This document shows positions 1-8,403 of a stretch of DNA of 37,639 nt, one piece after another. The position numbers were made by a program, and so were the translations under genes. The notes beneath the pieces were generated by a model. The model did not search any database and was not told the DNA's origin. It was given only the letters and a program-made list of their open reading frames with translations. Position 1 is the first letter of the stretch. Every line of letters begins with the position of its first letter. The DNA comes from Novosphingobium rosa NBRC 15208. GTDB taxonomy: Bacteria; Pseudomonadota; Alphaproteobacteria; Sphingomonadales; Sphingomonadaceae. The stretch spans positions 1 through 37,639 of the forward strand of contig NZ_BCZE01000070.1 in NCBI RefSeq assembly GCF_001598555.1, written 5' to 3'.

Positions 1-284
1 CGGGCCACGCCCGCCACGAAATCCAGCGCGCCCGACAGGGTGGTCAGCCCGGCGTCCTGCAGGATTTTCGCATCCATCGTCTGGACGACTTGCGGCAGTT
101 GCTTGAGGGGCGTGGTGCCCAGATAAGGCTGACGCATCCCGGTGACGGTGATGCTTGTGGTATCGTCCCTGGACTCTGTGGCCGGTTCATCCGCAGCCTG
201 GGCGCAGGCGGGGATCGATGCGGCTGCGATGGCGGCCGTGGCGCAGAAAAGCTGAATTCGAAGCGTGGATCTGGATGTGCGCAT
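1..284 (-). CDS. TonB-dependent (siderophore-type) outer-membrane receptor, N-terminal part only
   Basis: This reading frame begins at the ATG whose complement is at 282-284 and runs off the left edge, so only about 94 residues are visible. A signal peptide is seen: basic residues, a hydrophobic Ala/Ile stretch, then an AQA-type cleavage site near residue 30. After it comes ITVTGMRQPYLGTTPLKQ, the usual junction into a TonB plug domain, then QVVQTMDAKILQDAG and TLSGALDFVAGVAR, typical of ferrisiderophore receptors. A purine-rich GGGGG lies just upstream of the start. Receptors of this family are energised by TonB-ExbBD and import chelates across the outer membrane. The ligand is unknown, and the barrel is outside the window. 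It lies on the same strand as the downstream M20 gene but is separated by about 250 bases. Confidence 0.85.
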   Translation of the reverse strand, partial: MRTSRSTLRIQLFCATAAIAAASIPACAQAADEPATESRDDTTSITVTGMRQPYLGTTPLKQLPQVVQTMDAKILQDAGLTTLSGALDFVAGVA

Positions 285-530
285 GGTAACCCCCGGACGA
301 GCAATCGATGATGCCTTCCTTCTGGTTTCGCGAAGATGTGGTGATGGGGAGGCGCGATGCCCTCTCGGCGGGCGCCTTTGATCGCATCTTCTGCAACCGG
401 TGTTGGCACGACCGAGTATGAGCGCAGCTTATAGAATTAGATTGCAATGTGAGGCCCGGCAGACCGCATTATCGCTGAATGAGCGGGTGGTTTACGCAGG
501 AAATGCTGCCAGGCCCTTTGAGGACCACGA
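285..530 (-). promoter_or_regulatory. Spacer upstream of the TonB receptor; probable promoter region
   Basis: No gene is supported here. The stretch at about 425-450 is distinctly AT-rich compared with its surroundings. Read on the minus strand it contains TATAAG (428-433), a fair -10-like hexamer, but no convincing -35 at 16-18 bases. No Fur-box match was recognised. The promoter call is inference from position and composition. Confidence 0.3.
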
Positions 531-1694
531 TCAGGATTCGGGCAGCCGCGACACAACAAGCGCAGTCAACAGCGCTACACCCTGAACGATGACACTATCA
601 TTAAAATCATAGCGCGGATGGTGCAGCGGCTGATTGTGATCGGGGGCTTTCTGGCCCAGCCAGATATAGGCGCCGGGGCGCTGCTGAAGCATGAAGGAGA
701 AGTCCTCCGAGGTGAAGGCGGGGGCGGGCGCTTCGGCCACATCGTCGGACACCAGACGGGCGGCTTGCAGCACATCGCGGGCGGCATCGGCATCGTTGAT
801 CGTGGCGGGATAATAGCGATCATAGTCGACGCGGATGGTCGTCTCGGTGGAGGCGGCAACGCCCTGCGCCATGGCATGGATCGAGGCCTCGATACGGTCC
901 TGGATCTCGGGATCGAAGGTTCTGACGGTGCCCATGATCTCGCAGCTTGCGGGGATCACATTATGGGCATGGCCGCCCGCGATCTTCGTCACCGACAGCA
1001 CAGCGGCCTGCGTGGCCGGCACGCGGCGCGAGACGATCGTGTTGAGCTGCTGGACCAGATCGGCCGCCGCCAGCAAGGCGTCGGGCGTGTCATGAGGCAG
1101 CGCGGCATGGCCGCCGCGTCCCTCGATGGTGATCTGGAACTTGTCGGCCGAGGCCATGATCGGGCCGGGGCGGGTGCGAATGGCGCCCGCGGGCAGGTCG
1201 GGCCAGTTGTGGATGGCAAAGACCTGCTCGCACGGGAACAGATCGAACAGGCCGTCGCGGATCATTTCGCGTGCGCCGCCCTGTCCCTCCTCAGCGGGCT
1301 GAAAGATGAAGGCGACCGCACCGGAAAAGCCGCCCTGTGCCGCCAGATGGCGCGCGGCTCCCAGCAGCATGGCGGTGTGACCGTCATGCCCGCAACCATG
1401 GAAAGCGCCCGCATGGGTGCTGGCATGGGGCAGCCCGGTTTGTTCGTCGAAGGGCAGGGCGTCCATATCGGCGCGCAGACCGATCATGCGGTTGGACGTG
1501 CCCCTTCGCAGGACGCCGACCACGCCCGTCCCGCCAAGCCCGGCGGTCACCTCAAGCCCGAGCGCGCGCAGCGCATCGGCGACGATGCCGGCGGTGCGAT
1601 GCTCGCAAAAGCCGAGTTCGGGGTGGGCGTGAATGTCGCGGCGCAAGGCGGTCAGATCGGGCACAAGGGCCGCGATCCCGTTCAGATCGATCAT
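531..1694 (-). CDS. M20 family metallo-amidohydrolase (hippurate hydrolase / N-acyl amino acid deacylase type)
   Basis: A cytoplasmic metal-dependent hydrolase of 387 residues, the usual length for the M20D (HipO/aminoacylase-like) family. It cleaves amide bonds of N-acylated amino acids or related amides. Seen in the sequence: RRDIHAHPEL near residue 20, metal-binding HGCGHDGH at 99-106, the catalytic/metal acidic pair in PAEEG near 135-136, a dimerisation-domain GGHAA, and a C-terminal EDFSFM plus GAYIWLG. The start overlaps the stop of the Lrp gene by four bases (AATGA), so the two are translationally coupled. A second copy at 28033-29190 is roughly two-thirds identical by eye. The substrate cannot be predicted from the motifs; IAA-amino acid or N-acetyl-diamine deacylation are alternatives. 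Confidence 0.92.
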   Translation of the reverse strand: MIDLNGIAALVPDLTALRRDIHAHPELGFCEHRTAGIVADALRALGLEVTAGLGGTGVVGVLRRGTSNRMIGLRADMDALPFDEQTGLPHASTHAGAFHGCGHDGHTAMLLGAARHLAAQGGFSGAVAFIFQPAEEGQGGAREMIRDGLFDLFPCEQVFAIHNWPDLPAGAIRTRPGPIMASADKFQITIEGRGGHAALPHDTPDALLAAADLVQQLNTIVSRRVPATQAAVLSVTKIAGGHAHNVIPASCEIMGTVRTFDPEIQDRIEASIHAMAQGVAASTETTIRVDYDRYYPATINDADAARDVLQAARLVSDDVAEAPAPAFTSEDFSFMLQQRPGAYIWLGQKAPDHNQPLHHPRYDFNDSVIVQGVALLTALVVSRLPES

Positions 1695-2188
1695 TGCATC
1701 TGCTCTTCAAACAGCGTTTCGATGGGATCGTGGCACTTGATGACCGGCGATTTGATCACAATGAAGCTGAAATATTTTTCGATGCCGAAATCCCCTTCAA
1801 GGATTTCCTCGATCACGGCCTGATAATGCGAGACGTCGCGCGTGATGAATTTGACGAGATAGTCGTAACCGCCGCTGACCAGATGGCATTCGACGATCTC
1901 GCTGACATTGGCGGCCCGCTGCTCGAACTTGGTGAAATCGCGGATGCGGTGGTCTTTGAGCGTCACCTGCGTGAAGACCGTCAGGGTGGAACCCAGCTTG
2001 GCCAGCGCGAGCTGGGCTCTGTATCCGATGATGAAGCCGGCCTTTTCCAGCCGCTTGACCCGCGCAAGGCACGGGCTGGGCGACAGGCCGACCGCATCGG
2101 CGAGATCAACGTTCGACATGCGGCCGTTACGCTGGAGCTGCGCGAGGATCCTGAAATCCAGTCGATCAAGTTTTGGATTAAGGCTCAT
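1691..2188 (-). CDS. Lrp/AsnC family transcriptional regulator
   Basis: A DNA-binding regulator of 165 residues. The N-terminal winged helix-turn-helix is clear: LDRLDFRILAQLQRNGRMS then LADAVGLSPSPCLARVKRLE. It is followed by the GFIIGYRA linker and an AsnC ligand-binding domain with V.ECHLVSGGYDYLVKF. Proteins of this family sense amino acids and usually control neighbouring uptake or catabolic genes. It sits between the class III aminotransferase and the M20 gene on the same strand and overlaps the latter by four bases. Likely targets are therefore this operon and perhaps the divergent transporter, which is inference. The effector is unknown. Confidence 0.93.
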   Translation of the reverse strand: MSLNPKLDRLDFRILAQLQRNGRMSNVDLADAVGLSPSPCLARVKRLEKAGFIIGYRAQLALAKLGSTLTVFTQVTLKDHRIRDFTKFEQRAANVSEIVECHLVSGGYDYLVKFITRDVSHYQAVIEEILEGDFGIEKYFSFIVIKSPVIKCHDPIETLFEEQMQ

Positions 2189-2227
2189 CGCGTTGTGCTT
2201 CTCCCGCTCTTATTGGCTGAACTCCTG

Positions 2228-3607
2228 TCAGGCGATGGCCGCCCGGACTTCAGCATGATCCAGCACATCGTCCAGCGTCGCGCGCAGACGCTGCAACAAT
2301 GTGTCCATATCCTCTTCGTCACAACTGAGCGCCGGGGCCAGGCCGATGGTGCCATCGCCGAAAGCCCTGAAGATCAGGCGCCGCTCATAAGCCGCGCGGG
2401 ACAGTCTGTCAGAGATGTTAAGTGCTGATGTAAATGGGGTTTTTGCCACCTTGTCGGCCACCAGCTCCATCCCTGCCAGCATGCCTGCCGTGCGAATGTT
2501 GCCCACCAGCGGATGGTCGGCCAGCGCCGCCAGCCCTTTCTCGAGTTGCACGGCGCGCACCTGCCCGTTGGTCAGAATCCCGCCTTGCAGATAGAGATCC
2601 ATGACCGCGAGCCCCACGGCCGCGCTGACCGGGTGCCCGGAATAGGTCTGCCCATGGCCGATGGGCAGATGGTTGTCAGGCCCATCGGCCATTCCGGCAT
2701 AGATTTGTTCGCTCATCAGCACCGCCCCCATCGGAGCATAACCTGCTGTCAGCCCCTTGGCGAGAGTCATAAGATCGGGCGTCACCCCCTCGCTCTCGCA
2801 GGCGAACATCGGGCCGGTGCGTCCGAAGCCGGTGATGACCTCATCGGCGACGAACAGAATGTCCAGCTCGCGGCAGGTTTCACGGATGGCCTTGAGCCAG
2901 CCTTTGGGCGGCACGATGACGCCCGCCGATCCCTGAACCGGCTCGGCAAAAAAGGCCGCGACATTCTCCGCGCCCAGTTCCTCGACCTTGGCTCTCAATT
3001 GGGCGACCGACAGGTCGATCACCGCCTGCGGGTCTTCGCCCACCGGGCTGCGATAAGGATAGGGCGCCGGAATATGATGCTGCCAGCGATGCGGCACATC
3101 GAACTGCCGGTGGAAGGCAGGCAGGCCGGTCAGGCCCGCGCCATTGCTCGACGAACCGTGATAACCCTTGTCGAGCGCGATCATATGCTTCTTGGCCGGG
3201 CGGCCCGTGGCATTGAAATAATGGACAATAAAGCGGATCGCGGAATCGACGGCATCCGAACCGCCCAGCGTGAAATAGACCCTGTCCAGACCCGGAGGCG
3301 ACAGGTCAGCCAGCCTCTCGGCCAGGCGGATGGCGGGTTCGCTGGCGAAGGAGAAATAGCCGGTGGCATAGGGCAGGCGGCGCATCTGCTCGCTGGCGGC
3401 GGCCACGATGCTTTCCTGTCCATAACCGACATTGACGCACCACAGGCCGGCGAAGGCATCGAGCAACTCGCGCCCTTCCGCATCGGTCAGATACATGCCC
3501 CTGGCCGATGACAGCACGGTCGCGCCGCGCTTTTCATGGGCGCGATAGGCCGAAACGGGGTGGATCAGGTGGCGACGGTCGCTTTCGATCAGGGAGTTGG
3601 CAAGCAT
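2228..3607 (-). CDS. Class III PLP-dependent aminotransferase (omega-amino acid / diamine:pyruvate type)
   Basis: A 459-residue fold-type I aminotransferase. The reading frame stays open far upstream, but the start chosen (ATG at 3607, protein beginning MLANSLIESDRRHLIHP) has a GAGAGG ribosome site and matches the family N-terminus. Visible landmarks are AFAGLWCVNVGYG, GGSDAVDSAIR, the PLP region KGYHGSSSNGAGLTG, DEVITGFGRTG (PLP-binding Asp), and PDLMTLAKGLTAGYAPMGA carrying the Schiff-base lysine. The N-terminal half resembles putrescine- or beta-alanine-pyruvate aminotransferases. With the succinate-semialdehyde dehydrogenase upstream, a transaminase-then-aldehyde-oxidation route is plausible. 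The exact amine donor is not determined. The gap to the dehydrogenase upstream contains a strong hairpin. Confidence 0.92.
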   Translation of the reverse strand: MLANSLIESDRRHLIHPVSAYRAHEKRGATVLSSARGMYLTDAEGRELLDAFAGLWCVNVGYGQESIVAAASEQMRRLPYATGYFSFASEPAIRLAERLADLSPPGLDRVYFTLGGSDAVDSAIRFIVHYFNATGRPAKKHMIALDKGYHGSSSNGAGLTGLPAFHRQFDVPHRWQHHIPAPYPYRSPVGEDPQAVIDLSVAQLRAKVEELGAENVAAFFAEPVQGSAGVIVPPKGWLKAIRETCRELDILFVADEVITGFGRTGPMFACESEGVTPDLMTLAKGLTAGYAPMGAVLMSEQIYAGMADGPDNHLPIGHGQTYSGHPVSAAVGLAVMDLYLQGGILTNGQVRAVQLEKGLAALADHPLVGNIRTAGMLAGMELVADKVAKTPFTSALNISDRLSRAAYERRLIFRAFGDGTIGLAPALSCDEEDMDTLLQRLRATLDDVLDHAEVRAAIA

Positions 3608-3684
3608 GGGACCTCTCGGGTGGTGTCGTCCTGCCCAGTCTATCCCCTTGGCAAAGCGAGATGCCCTGAATTCCCGGCCAGAGC

Positions 3685-3716
3685 GGAGCGCGGCGTGCCG
3701 AACTTCGCCGCGCTCC
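3685..3716 (-). other. Intercistronic hairpin between dehydrogenase and aminotransferase genes
   Basis: Perfect 11-base arms, GGAGCGCGGCG at 3685-3695 and CGCCGCGCTCC at 3706-3716, enclose a 10-base loop. It lies in the 143-base gap between two genes otherwise arranged as one operon. No T-tract follows on the minus strand, so it is not a classical intrinsic terminator. It could stabilise or process the mRNA, or attenuate transcription. Confidence 0.6.
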
Positions 3717-3750
3717 AGCATTTTATGCTGCCCATGGCCGGGCCGACGAC

Positions 3751-4821
3751 TCAGCCGATGTTGCTGACGATGGCCTTGCCGCATTCCAGCGTCGATGCGC
3801 CGCCCGCCAGATCGCGCGTGCGCCCTGCGGGCGTGGCCAGCACCGTCTCGATGGCGTGCAGGATCGAGGCCGAGGCCTCCAACTCGCCCAGATGTTCCAG
3901 CATCATGGCGGCCGACCAGATCTGGCCGACCGGATTGGCGATGCCCTTGCCCGCAATGTCGGGCGCCGATCCATGCACAGGCTCGAACACCGAGGGGATC
4001 GAGCGATCCGGGTTGATGTTGCCGCAAGGCGCGATGCCGATGGTGCCGGTGCAGGCCGGGCCCAGATCGGACAGGATGTCGCCGAAGAGGTTGGAGGCCA
4101 CCACCACATCGAACCGATCGGGGTTCATCACGAATTGGGCGGTCAGGATGTCGATGTGGTATTTGTCGGTGCGCACATCGGGATAGGCCTTGGCCATCTC
4201 CTCCACGCGCCCGTCCCACCAGGGCATGGTGATGGCGATGCCGTTCGACTTGGTGGCCGAGGTCAGATGCCTGCGGGGCCGCGCCTGTGCCAGATCGAAG
4301 GCATAGCGCAGGATGCGGTCGGTGCCATGGCGGGTCATCACGGTTTCCTGCAGCACGATCTCGCGCTCGGTGCCGGGGAAGGAGATGCCGCCGATGGCCG
4401 AATATTCGCCCTCGGTGTTCTCGCGCACGATCATCATGTCGATGTCGCCCGGCTTGCGGCCTGCCAGCGGGCAGGGCACGCCGGGCATCAGCCGCGCGGG
4501 GCGCAGATTGACATAGAGATCGTATTCGCGCCGGAACTGGATCAGCGAGCCCCACAGGGAGACGTGATCGGGCACCGTCTCGGGCCAGCCGACCGCGCCG
4601 AAGAAGATGGCGTCGACATCGCCGATCCGCGCCTTCCAGTCTTCGGGCATCATGGTGCCATGCTGCGCGTAATAATCGCAGGAGGCGAAGTCGTGCCACT
4701 GCTGCTCGATGGTGATGCCATGGGCTGCTGCTGCGGCTTCGAGCGCGCGCACCCCCTCGGGCATCACCTCCTTGCCGATGCCGTCGCCGGCCAGCACGGC
4801 GATGCGATAGGTCTTGCTCAT
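3751..4821 (-). CDS. Tartrate dehydrogenase / D-malate dehydrogenase family (isocitrate-isopropylmalate dehydrogenase superfamily)
   Basis: A 356-residue NAD-dependent beta-hydroxyacid oxidative decarboxylase. Start ATG at 4821 (MSKTYRIAVLAGDGIGKEV) overlaps the stop of the aldehyde dehydrogenase (ATGA) and has AAAGGATTCGGAG upstream. Seen: the N-terminal GDGIG, the substrate loop RREYDLYVNLRPARL, ENTEGEYSAIGG, KSNGI, the metal-binding DVVVASNLFGDILSDLG, and the cofactor region EPVHGSAPDIAGKGIANP. The WGSLIQFRREYDLYVNLRP loop and the length fit the tartrate/D-malate dehydrogenase (TtuC/DmlA) branch better than LeuB. It would feed oxaloacetate- or pyruvate-level products to central metabolism. 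A beta-hydroxy dicarboxylate arising from the operon's substrate is a reasonable but unproven role. Confidence 0.9.
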   Translation of the reverse strand: MSKTYRIAVLAGDGIGKEVMPEGVRALEAAAAAHGITIEQQWHDFASCDYYAQHGTMMPEDWKARIGDVDAIFFGAVGWPETVPDHVSLWGSLIQFRREYDLYVNLRPARLMPGVPCPLAGRKPGDIDMMIVRENTEGEYSAIGGISFPGTEREIVLQETVMTRHGTDRILRYAFDLAQARPRRHLTSATKSNGIAITMPWWDGRVEEMAKAYPDVRTDKYHIDILTAQFVMNPDRFDVVVASNLFGDILSDLGPACTGTIGIAPCGNINPDRSIPSVFEPVHGSAPDIAGKGIANPVGQIWSAAMMLEHLGELEASASILHAIETVLATPAGRTRDLAGGASTLECGKAIVSNIG

Positions 4822-6281
4822 GCTCCGAATCCTTTCAGGCCGGCCCAATGGAAGGCCTTTGTCTCGAGATATTCCTCGATCCCCTCACGCCCGCCTTCAC
4901 GCCCCAGCCCGGAGGCCTTGATGCCGCCGAAGGGCGCCATTTCCATGGCGATGGCACCGGTGTTGAGGCCGACCATGCCGAACTCCAGGGCTTCGCCCAC
5001 ACGCCAGGCGCGGTGCAGATCATTGGTGTAGAAATAGCTGGCGAGGCCGAAAGGCGTGGCATTGGCCATGGCCACCGCCTCTTCCTCCCGCTCGAAGCGG
5101 AACACCGGGGCGAGGGGCCCGAAGGTTTCCTCACTGGCGAGCCGCATCCCGGTGGTGGCGCCGGTCAGCAGAACGGGCCGCGCGAAGGTCGGCAGGTCGG
5201 GGGCGGGGGATTGGGCCGCGATTTGGCCGCCAAGGGCCAGGGCATCCTCCAGATGGGCATGGACCTTGTCGGCGGCCGCAGGGTTGATCAGCGGGCCGAT
5301 GGTGGTCGTGCTGTCGCGCCCGTCGCCCACCTTGAGAGCGTTCACCGCCTCGCCCAGCCGCGCGACGAAGCGGTCATGGATGCCCGCCTGCACCAGAATG
5401 CGGTTGGCGCAGACGCAGGTCTGGCCGGCATTGCGGAACTTGCTGGCCATGGCGCCCGCGACCGCGGCGTCCAGATCGGCATCGTCGAAGACGATGAAAG
5501 GCGCATTGCCGCCCAGCTCCAGACTGAGCCGCTTGAGCGTTCCCGCCGACTCTTGCATCAGCAGCGAGCCGACCCGCGTCGAGCCGGTGAAGGAGAGTTT
5601 GCGCACCACGGGGCTGGCGGTCAGCGCGCCGCCGATGCCCTCGGGCAGGCCGGTGACGATGTTGACGACCCCCGCCGGAATGCCCGCCCGCTGGGCGAGG
5701 AGGCCCAGCGCCAGCGCGGTGAAGGGCGTCAGCTCCGAGGGCTTGATGACCACCGTACAGCCCGCCGCCAGAGCCGGGGCGATCTTGCGCGTGATCATGG
5801 CTGCCGGGAAATTCCATGGCGTGATGATCGCGCAGACACCGACCGGCTCCTTCAGCGCCAGAATGCGGCGGTCAGGGGTCGGTGCGGGGATATCATGGCC
5901 GGAAATGCGGCGCCCCTCGGCGGCAAACCATTTGACGAAGGAGGCGGCGTAACCGATCTCGCCTTCCGCCTCGGCCAGCGGCTTGCCCTGTTCGGCGGTC
6001 ATGATCCGCGCCAGATCCTGTTTGCTGGCCAGAATCAGCCGATGCCATGTTTCCAGCAGGGTGGCCCGCTCATCGGCGGTGCGTGCTTTCCAGGCGGGCA
6101 GGGCGTTCTGCGCGGCGAGGATGGCCTCCCGCGTTTCATCCGCCCCGCAGGAGGGCACGGTGCCGATCGCCAGGCCCGTGGCGGGGTTGATGACATCCAG
6201 CGTCTCTCCTGCGGCGGAGGGGCGCCAGTGCCCGTCGATCAGGCAGGCCTGAACGAACAGGGATGCGTCGCGAAGATCCAT
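4818..6281 (-). CDS. gabD: NAD(P)-dependent succinate-semialdehyde dehydrogenase
   Basis: A 487-residue aldehyde dehydrogenase oxidising succinate semialdehyde, or a similar omega-semialdehyde, to the acid. Start at 6281 (MDLRDASLFVQ) has GGAGGG five bases upstream; an in-frame ATG at 6293 is possible but would use the overlapping stop of the upstream gene. Key features: TPWNFPAAMITRKIAPALAA, KPSELTPFTA, FTGSTRVG, catalytic Glu in LELGGN (about 256), and catalytic Cys in GQTCVCANR (about 289). The C-V-C motif is the redox-switch pair found in GabD/ALDH5 enzymes. It overlaps the tartrate dehydrogenase gene by four bases. Being next to a class III aminotransferase supports an amine-to-semialdehyde-to-acid sequence. 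Confidence 0.9.
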   Translation of the reverse strand: MDLRDASLFVQACLIDGHWRPSAAGETLDVINPATGLAIGTVPSCGADETREAILAAQNALPAWKARTADERATLLETWHRLILASKQDLARIMTAEQGKPLAEAEGEIGYAASFVKWFAAEGRRISGHDIPAPTPDRRILALKEPVGVCAIITPWNFPAAMITRKIAPALAAGCTVVIKPSELTPFTALALGLLAQRAGIPAGVVNIVTGLPEGIGGALTASPVVRKLSFTGSTRVGSLLMQESAGTLKRLSLELGGNAPFIVFDDADLDAAVAGAMASKFRNAGQTCVCANRILVQAGIHDRFVARLGEAVNALKVGDGRDSTTTIGPLINPAAADKVHAHLEDALALGGQIAAQSPAPDLPTFARPVLLTGATTGMRLASEETFGPLAPVFRFEREEEAVAMANATPFGLASYFYTNDLHRAWRVGEALEFGMVGLNTGAIAMEMAPFGGIKASGLGREGGREGIEEYLETKAFHWAGLKGFGA

Positions 6282-6292
6282 GATGCCCTCCA

Positions 6293-7150
6293 TCAGAACA
6301 GCGCCTGGCTGATGATCCCGAAGGACCGGCCCGGACGCGATGGCGTGGGTTCGTCGCCGCGCACCATGGTGACGAAGCGATGGACCCGGACAAGGCCCAA
6401 TTCCTCCAGCCATTCGCTCAGCCCGCATTCGCCCGGAATGTCGAGGCGCATGAATTCGCCGCTGCGCGACCCCAGCCATTGCGCGATCAGGCCCTTGGCG
6501 CGGTCCTTGTCCGGCGCCACCACCGGGCCGACGACGTAACCCCGCCCGAAACGTCGGAAGAGCGCGAAGCCGGTCACCTCGCCATCCGAATCGAGCACGA
6601 CGCCATGCCCCTTGTCGAGCACCGCCGCCATGATCGAGGGGCGCTCGAGTCCCGTGGCTTCCTGCGCCAGAGCGGTGACCTTGTCCCGGTCCCGCTCGCC
6701 CATCGGCCGGATGCGCTCACCCTCGCCCAGCGGCAAGAGGGGTACGCTGAAAGACGTACCCTGATGCTGAAGGATTTCCGATATGCCGTTGAAACCGAAT
6801 TTGCGGAACATCGGGAGGCCGCCATGATTGGCATTGAGCAGGACGCTGCGCTGGCCGATCTGGTCGAGCACATTGTCCATCACGATCCGCCCGATCCCGC
6901 CGTTCCGAAATGGCTTGGCGACGATGAACATGCCAAGCGTCGCGCAATCCTGCCCGTGCAGCCACCACATCGCGGAACCGATGATCTGGCCGCCCATTTC
7001 CGCGACGGTTCCCGCGCCCAGCGCCAGAGCGCTCGCAATATCCTGCTTGCGGTGCGGCCATTGCTCACCCACCGACAGGGCATGGACCGAGGCCACGTCC
7101 GTTGCGGTCATCGGACGAAGCTTCAGCCTGCGGTCCGGCATTGTCGCCAT
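6293..7150 (-). CDS. Tandem GNAT-family N-acetyltransferase
   Basis: A 285-residue protein with two GNAT-type halves. In the N-terminal half the acetyl-CoA motif is seen as LGMFIVAKPFRNGGIGRIVMD (R-x-x-G-x-G), followed by VLLNANHGGLPMFRKFGF. The C-terminal half (from about 145) carries IRPMGERDRDKV, GFALFRRFGRGYVVGPVVAPD and an acidic C-terminal part, like the Acetyltransf_18-type domain. Start ATG at 7150 has AGGAG eight bases upstream. It is the first gene of the minus operon and abuts the semialdehyde dehydrogenase (TGATG). A homologue (18585-19451) leads the plus-strand operon. Substrate unknown. Acetylation of an amine intermediate or of an incoming toxic amino compound is speculative. 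Confidence 0.85.
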   Translation of the reverse strand: MATMPDRRLKLRPMTATDVASVHALSVGEQWPHRKQDIASALALGAGTVAEMGGQIIGSAMWWLHGQDCATLGMFIVAKPFRNGGIGRIVMDNVLDQIGQRSVLLNANHGGLPMFRKFGFNGISEILQHQGTSFSVPLLPLGEGERIRPMGERDRDKVTALAQEATGLERPSIMAAVLDKGHGVVLDSDGEVTGFALFRRFGRGYVVGPVVAPDKDRAKGLIAQWLGSRSGEFMRLDIPGECGLSEWLEELGLVRVHRFVTMVRGDEPTPSRPGRSFGIISQALF

Positions 7151-7443
7151 CGAATACTCCTGTGCGTTGATGCTGTCGCATCGCGTTCTCTTGGCTTTGC
7201 TTTACAGGCGAATGGCAAGCATTCGCTGCCGCGCATGGGGCGGCTTCCAGTTCAATCCGTCGGATACGCGGCGTGATCCGGAATATCATGCCGGAACTTT
7301 GGCGTATCATGCTGCCGGGGCAGAGTCGGCCAGACAGACATAAGCGGCCGATTCTTCGCCATACCGTCCGGTTTTTTCAAGGGAGAACAGGCGTGCGGGG
7401 CATGCGAATCCAGGCAGATTCCAGACAGACGATTGTGCCGTGA
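7151..7443. promoter_or_regulatory. Divergent control region between acetyltransferase and transporter operons
   Basis: No gene is supported. The region separates two divergent operons, so it must hold both promoters. Clusters of short related words are visible: GGAATATCATGCCGGAAC (7280-7297), TATCATGCTGCCGG about 20 bases later, and GGCATGCGAATCCAGGCAGA from 7399. Similar GGAATAT and GGCATG words recur in other spacers of this island. They are candidate operators for the Lrp protein, which is an inference. Confidence 0.4.
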
Positions 7444-8403
7444 ATGGCTGATCGCTGGATCATGGGCATGATCGCGAAACGGGTCGGCGGCGCGCTGCTG
7501 ACGCTGTTTCTGCTGTCGCTTGTCGTCTTCGCCATGTCCCTGCTGATGGGCGGCGATGCGGCAGAGGCGATGCTGGGGCAGAACGCCACGCCCGAGGCGC
7601 TGGCGGGGCTGCGCGCGGCGATGCATCTCGATCAGCCCTCATGGCAGCGCTATCTGGGCTGGCTGGGGGGCTTGCTCCGGGGGGATCTGGGGGTTTCGCT
7701 GATCACGAAGCTGCCGGTCTCCACGCTGCTGGCGCCGCGCCTTCTGGCCTCGCTGCAACTGGCGGGGCTGACCGCCGCGGTGTCGGTGCCCCTGGCGCTG
7801 TTTCTGGGCATTCTGGCGGCTGTCCGGCGCGGATCGCTGCTGGACCGGGTGATCAGCATGGCCACCATCGGCGTGGTGTCGGTGCCGGAATTCGTCATCG
7901 CCACGCTGATGGTGCTGATCTTCGCGGTGCGGTTGCATTGGCTGCCCGCGCTGTCCTCGTCCCGCGACTTTTCCTCGCTGCATGATGTGGTGCGTGTGTT
8001 CACCATGCCGGTGATCTGTCTGGCCTGCGTCGTGATGGCTCAGATGATCCGCATGACCCGCGCCGCCGTCTGCGACGCGCTCGACAGCAGCTATGTCGAG
8101 GCCGCCAGACTGAAAGGCGTGCCGCCCCGCCGTCTGGTGCTGGGCCATGCACTGCCCAATGCGATCGGGCCGATCGTCAATGCCGTGGCGCTCAGCCTGT
8201 CGGTGCTGCTGGGCGGGGTGATCGTGATCGAGGTGATCTTCAACTATCCCGGCGTGGCCCGACTGATGGTGGACGCGGTCAGCACCCGCGACCTGCCCCT
8301 GATCCAGACCGTCGCCATGATCTTTTCCGCCGCCTATCTGATGCTGGTGACCAGCGCGGATATCGTTGCCATCCTTTGCAATCCCAGGCTGCGCCATCGA
8401 TGA
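7444..8403 (+). CDS. ABC transporter permease, DppB/OppB type
   Basis: A 319-residue inner-membrane permease of the peptide/nickel importer family. An N-terminal transmembrane helix (GALLTLFLLSLVVFAMSLLM) is followed by a periplasmic section LRAAMHLDQPSWQRYLGWLGGLLRGDLG, the family hallmark. About five further helices follow, and the cytoplasmic EAA loop EAARLKGVPPRRLVLGHALPN couples to the ATPase. The start is not certain: no good ribosome site precedes ATG 7444, and ATGs at 7462 or 7468 are possible. The stop overlaps the next permease start (ATGA). It is first in the plus operon with the DppC-like and fused ATPase genes. The substrate may be a peptide, opine or other amino-linked compound. 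Confidence 0.92.
   Translation: MADRWIMGMIAKRVGGALLTLFLLSLVVFAMSLLMGGDAAEAMLGQNATPEALAGLRAAMHLDQPSWQRYLGWLGGLLRGDLGVSLITKLPVSTLLAPRLLASLQLAGLTAAVSVPLALFLGILAAVRRGSLLDRVISMATIGVVSVPEFVIATLMVLIFAVRLHWLPALSSSRDFSSLHDVVRVFTMPVICLACVVMAQMIRMTRAAVCDALDSSYVEAARLKGVPPRRLVLGHALPNAIGPIVNAVALSLSVLLGGVIVIEVIFNYPGVARLMVDAVSTRDLPLIQTVAMIFSAAYLMLVTSADIVAILCNPRLRHR

Noticed and set aside
425..450. Possible Fur box before the TonB receptor
   Set aside because: The AT-rich stretch does not match the Fur consensus well enough; only a promoter-like composition is supported.
618..1823. Long plus-strand frames opposite the M20, dehydrogenase, SSADH, ABC and Fe-dehydrogenase genes
   Set aside because: They mirror the codon structure of the real genes, are rich in Gly/Arg/His/Asp, show no family motifs and lack ribosome sites.
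2228..4699. An 823-residue open frame covering the aminotransferase and much of the dehydrogenase gene
   Set aside because: Only the part from 3607 reads as an aminotransferase. The upstream part is an arginine-rich antisense-type shadow frame of the tartrate dehydrogenase gene.
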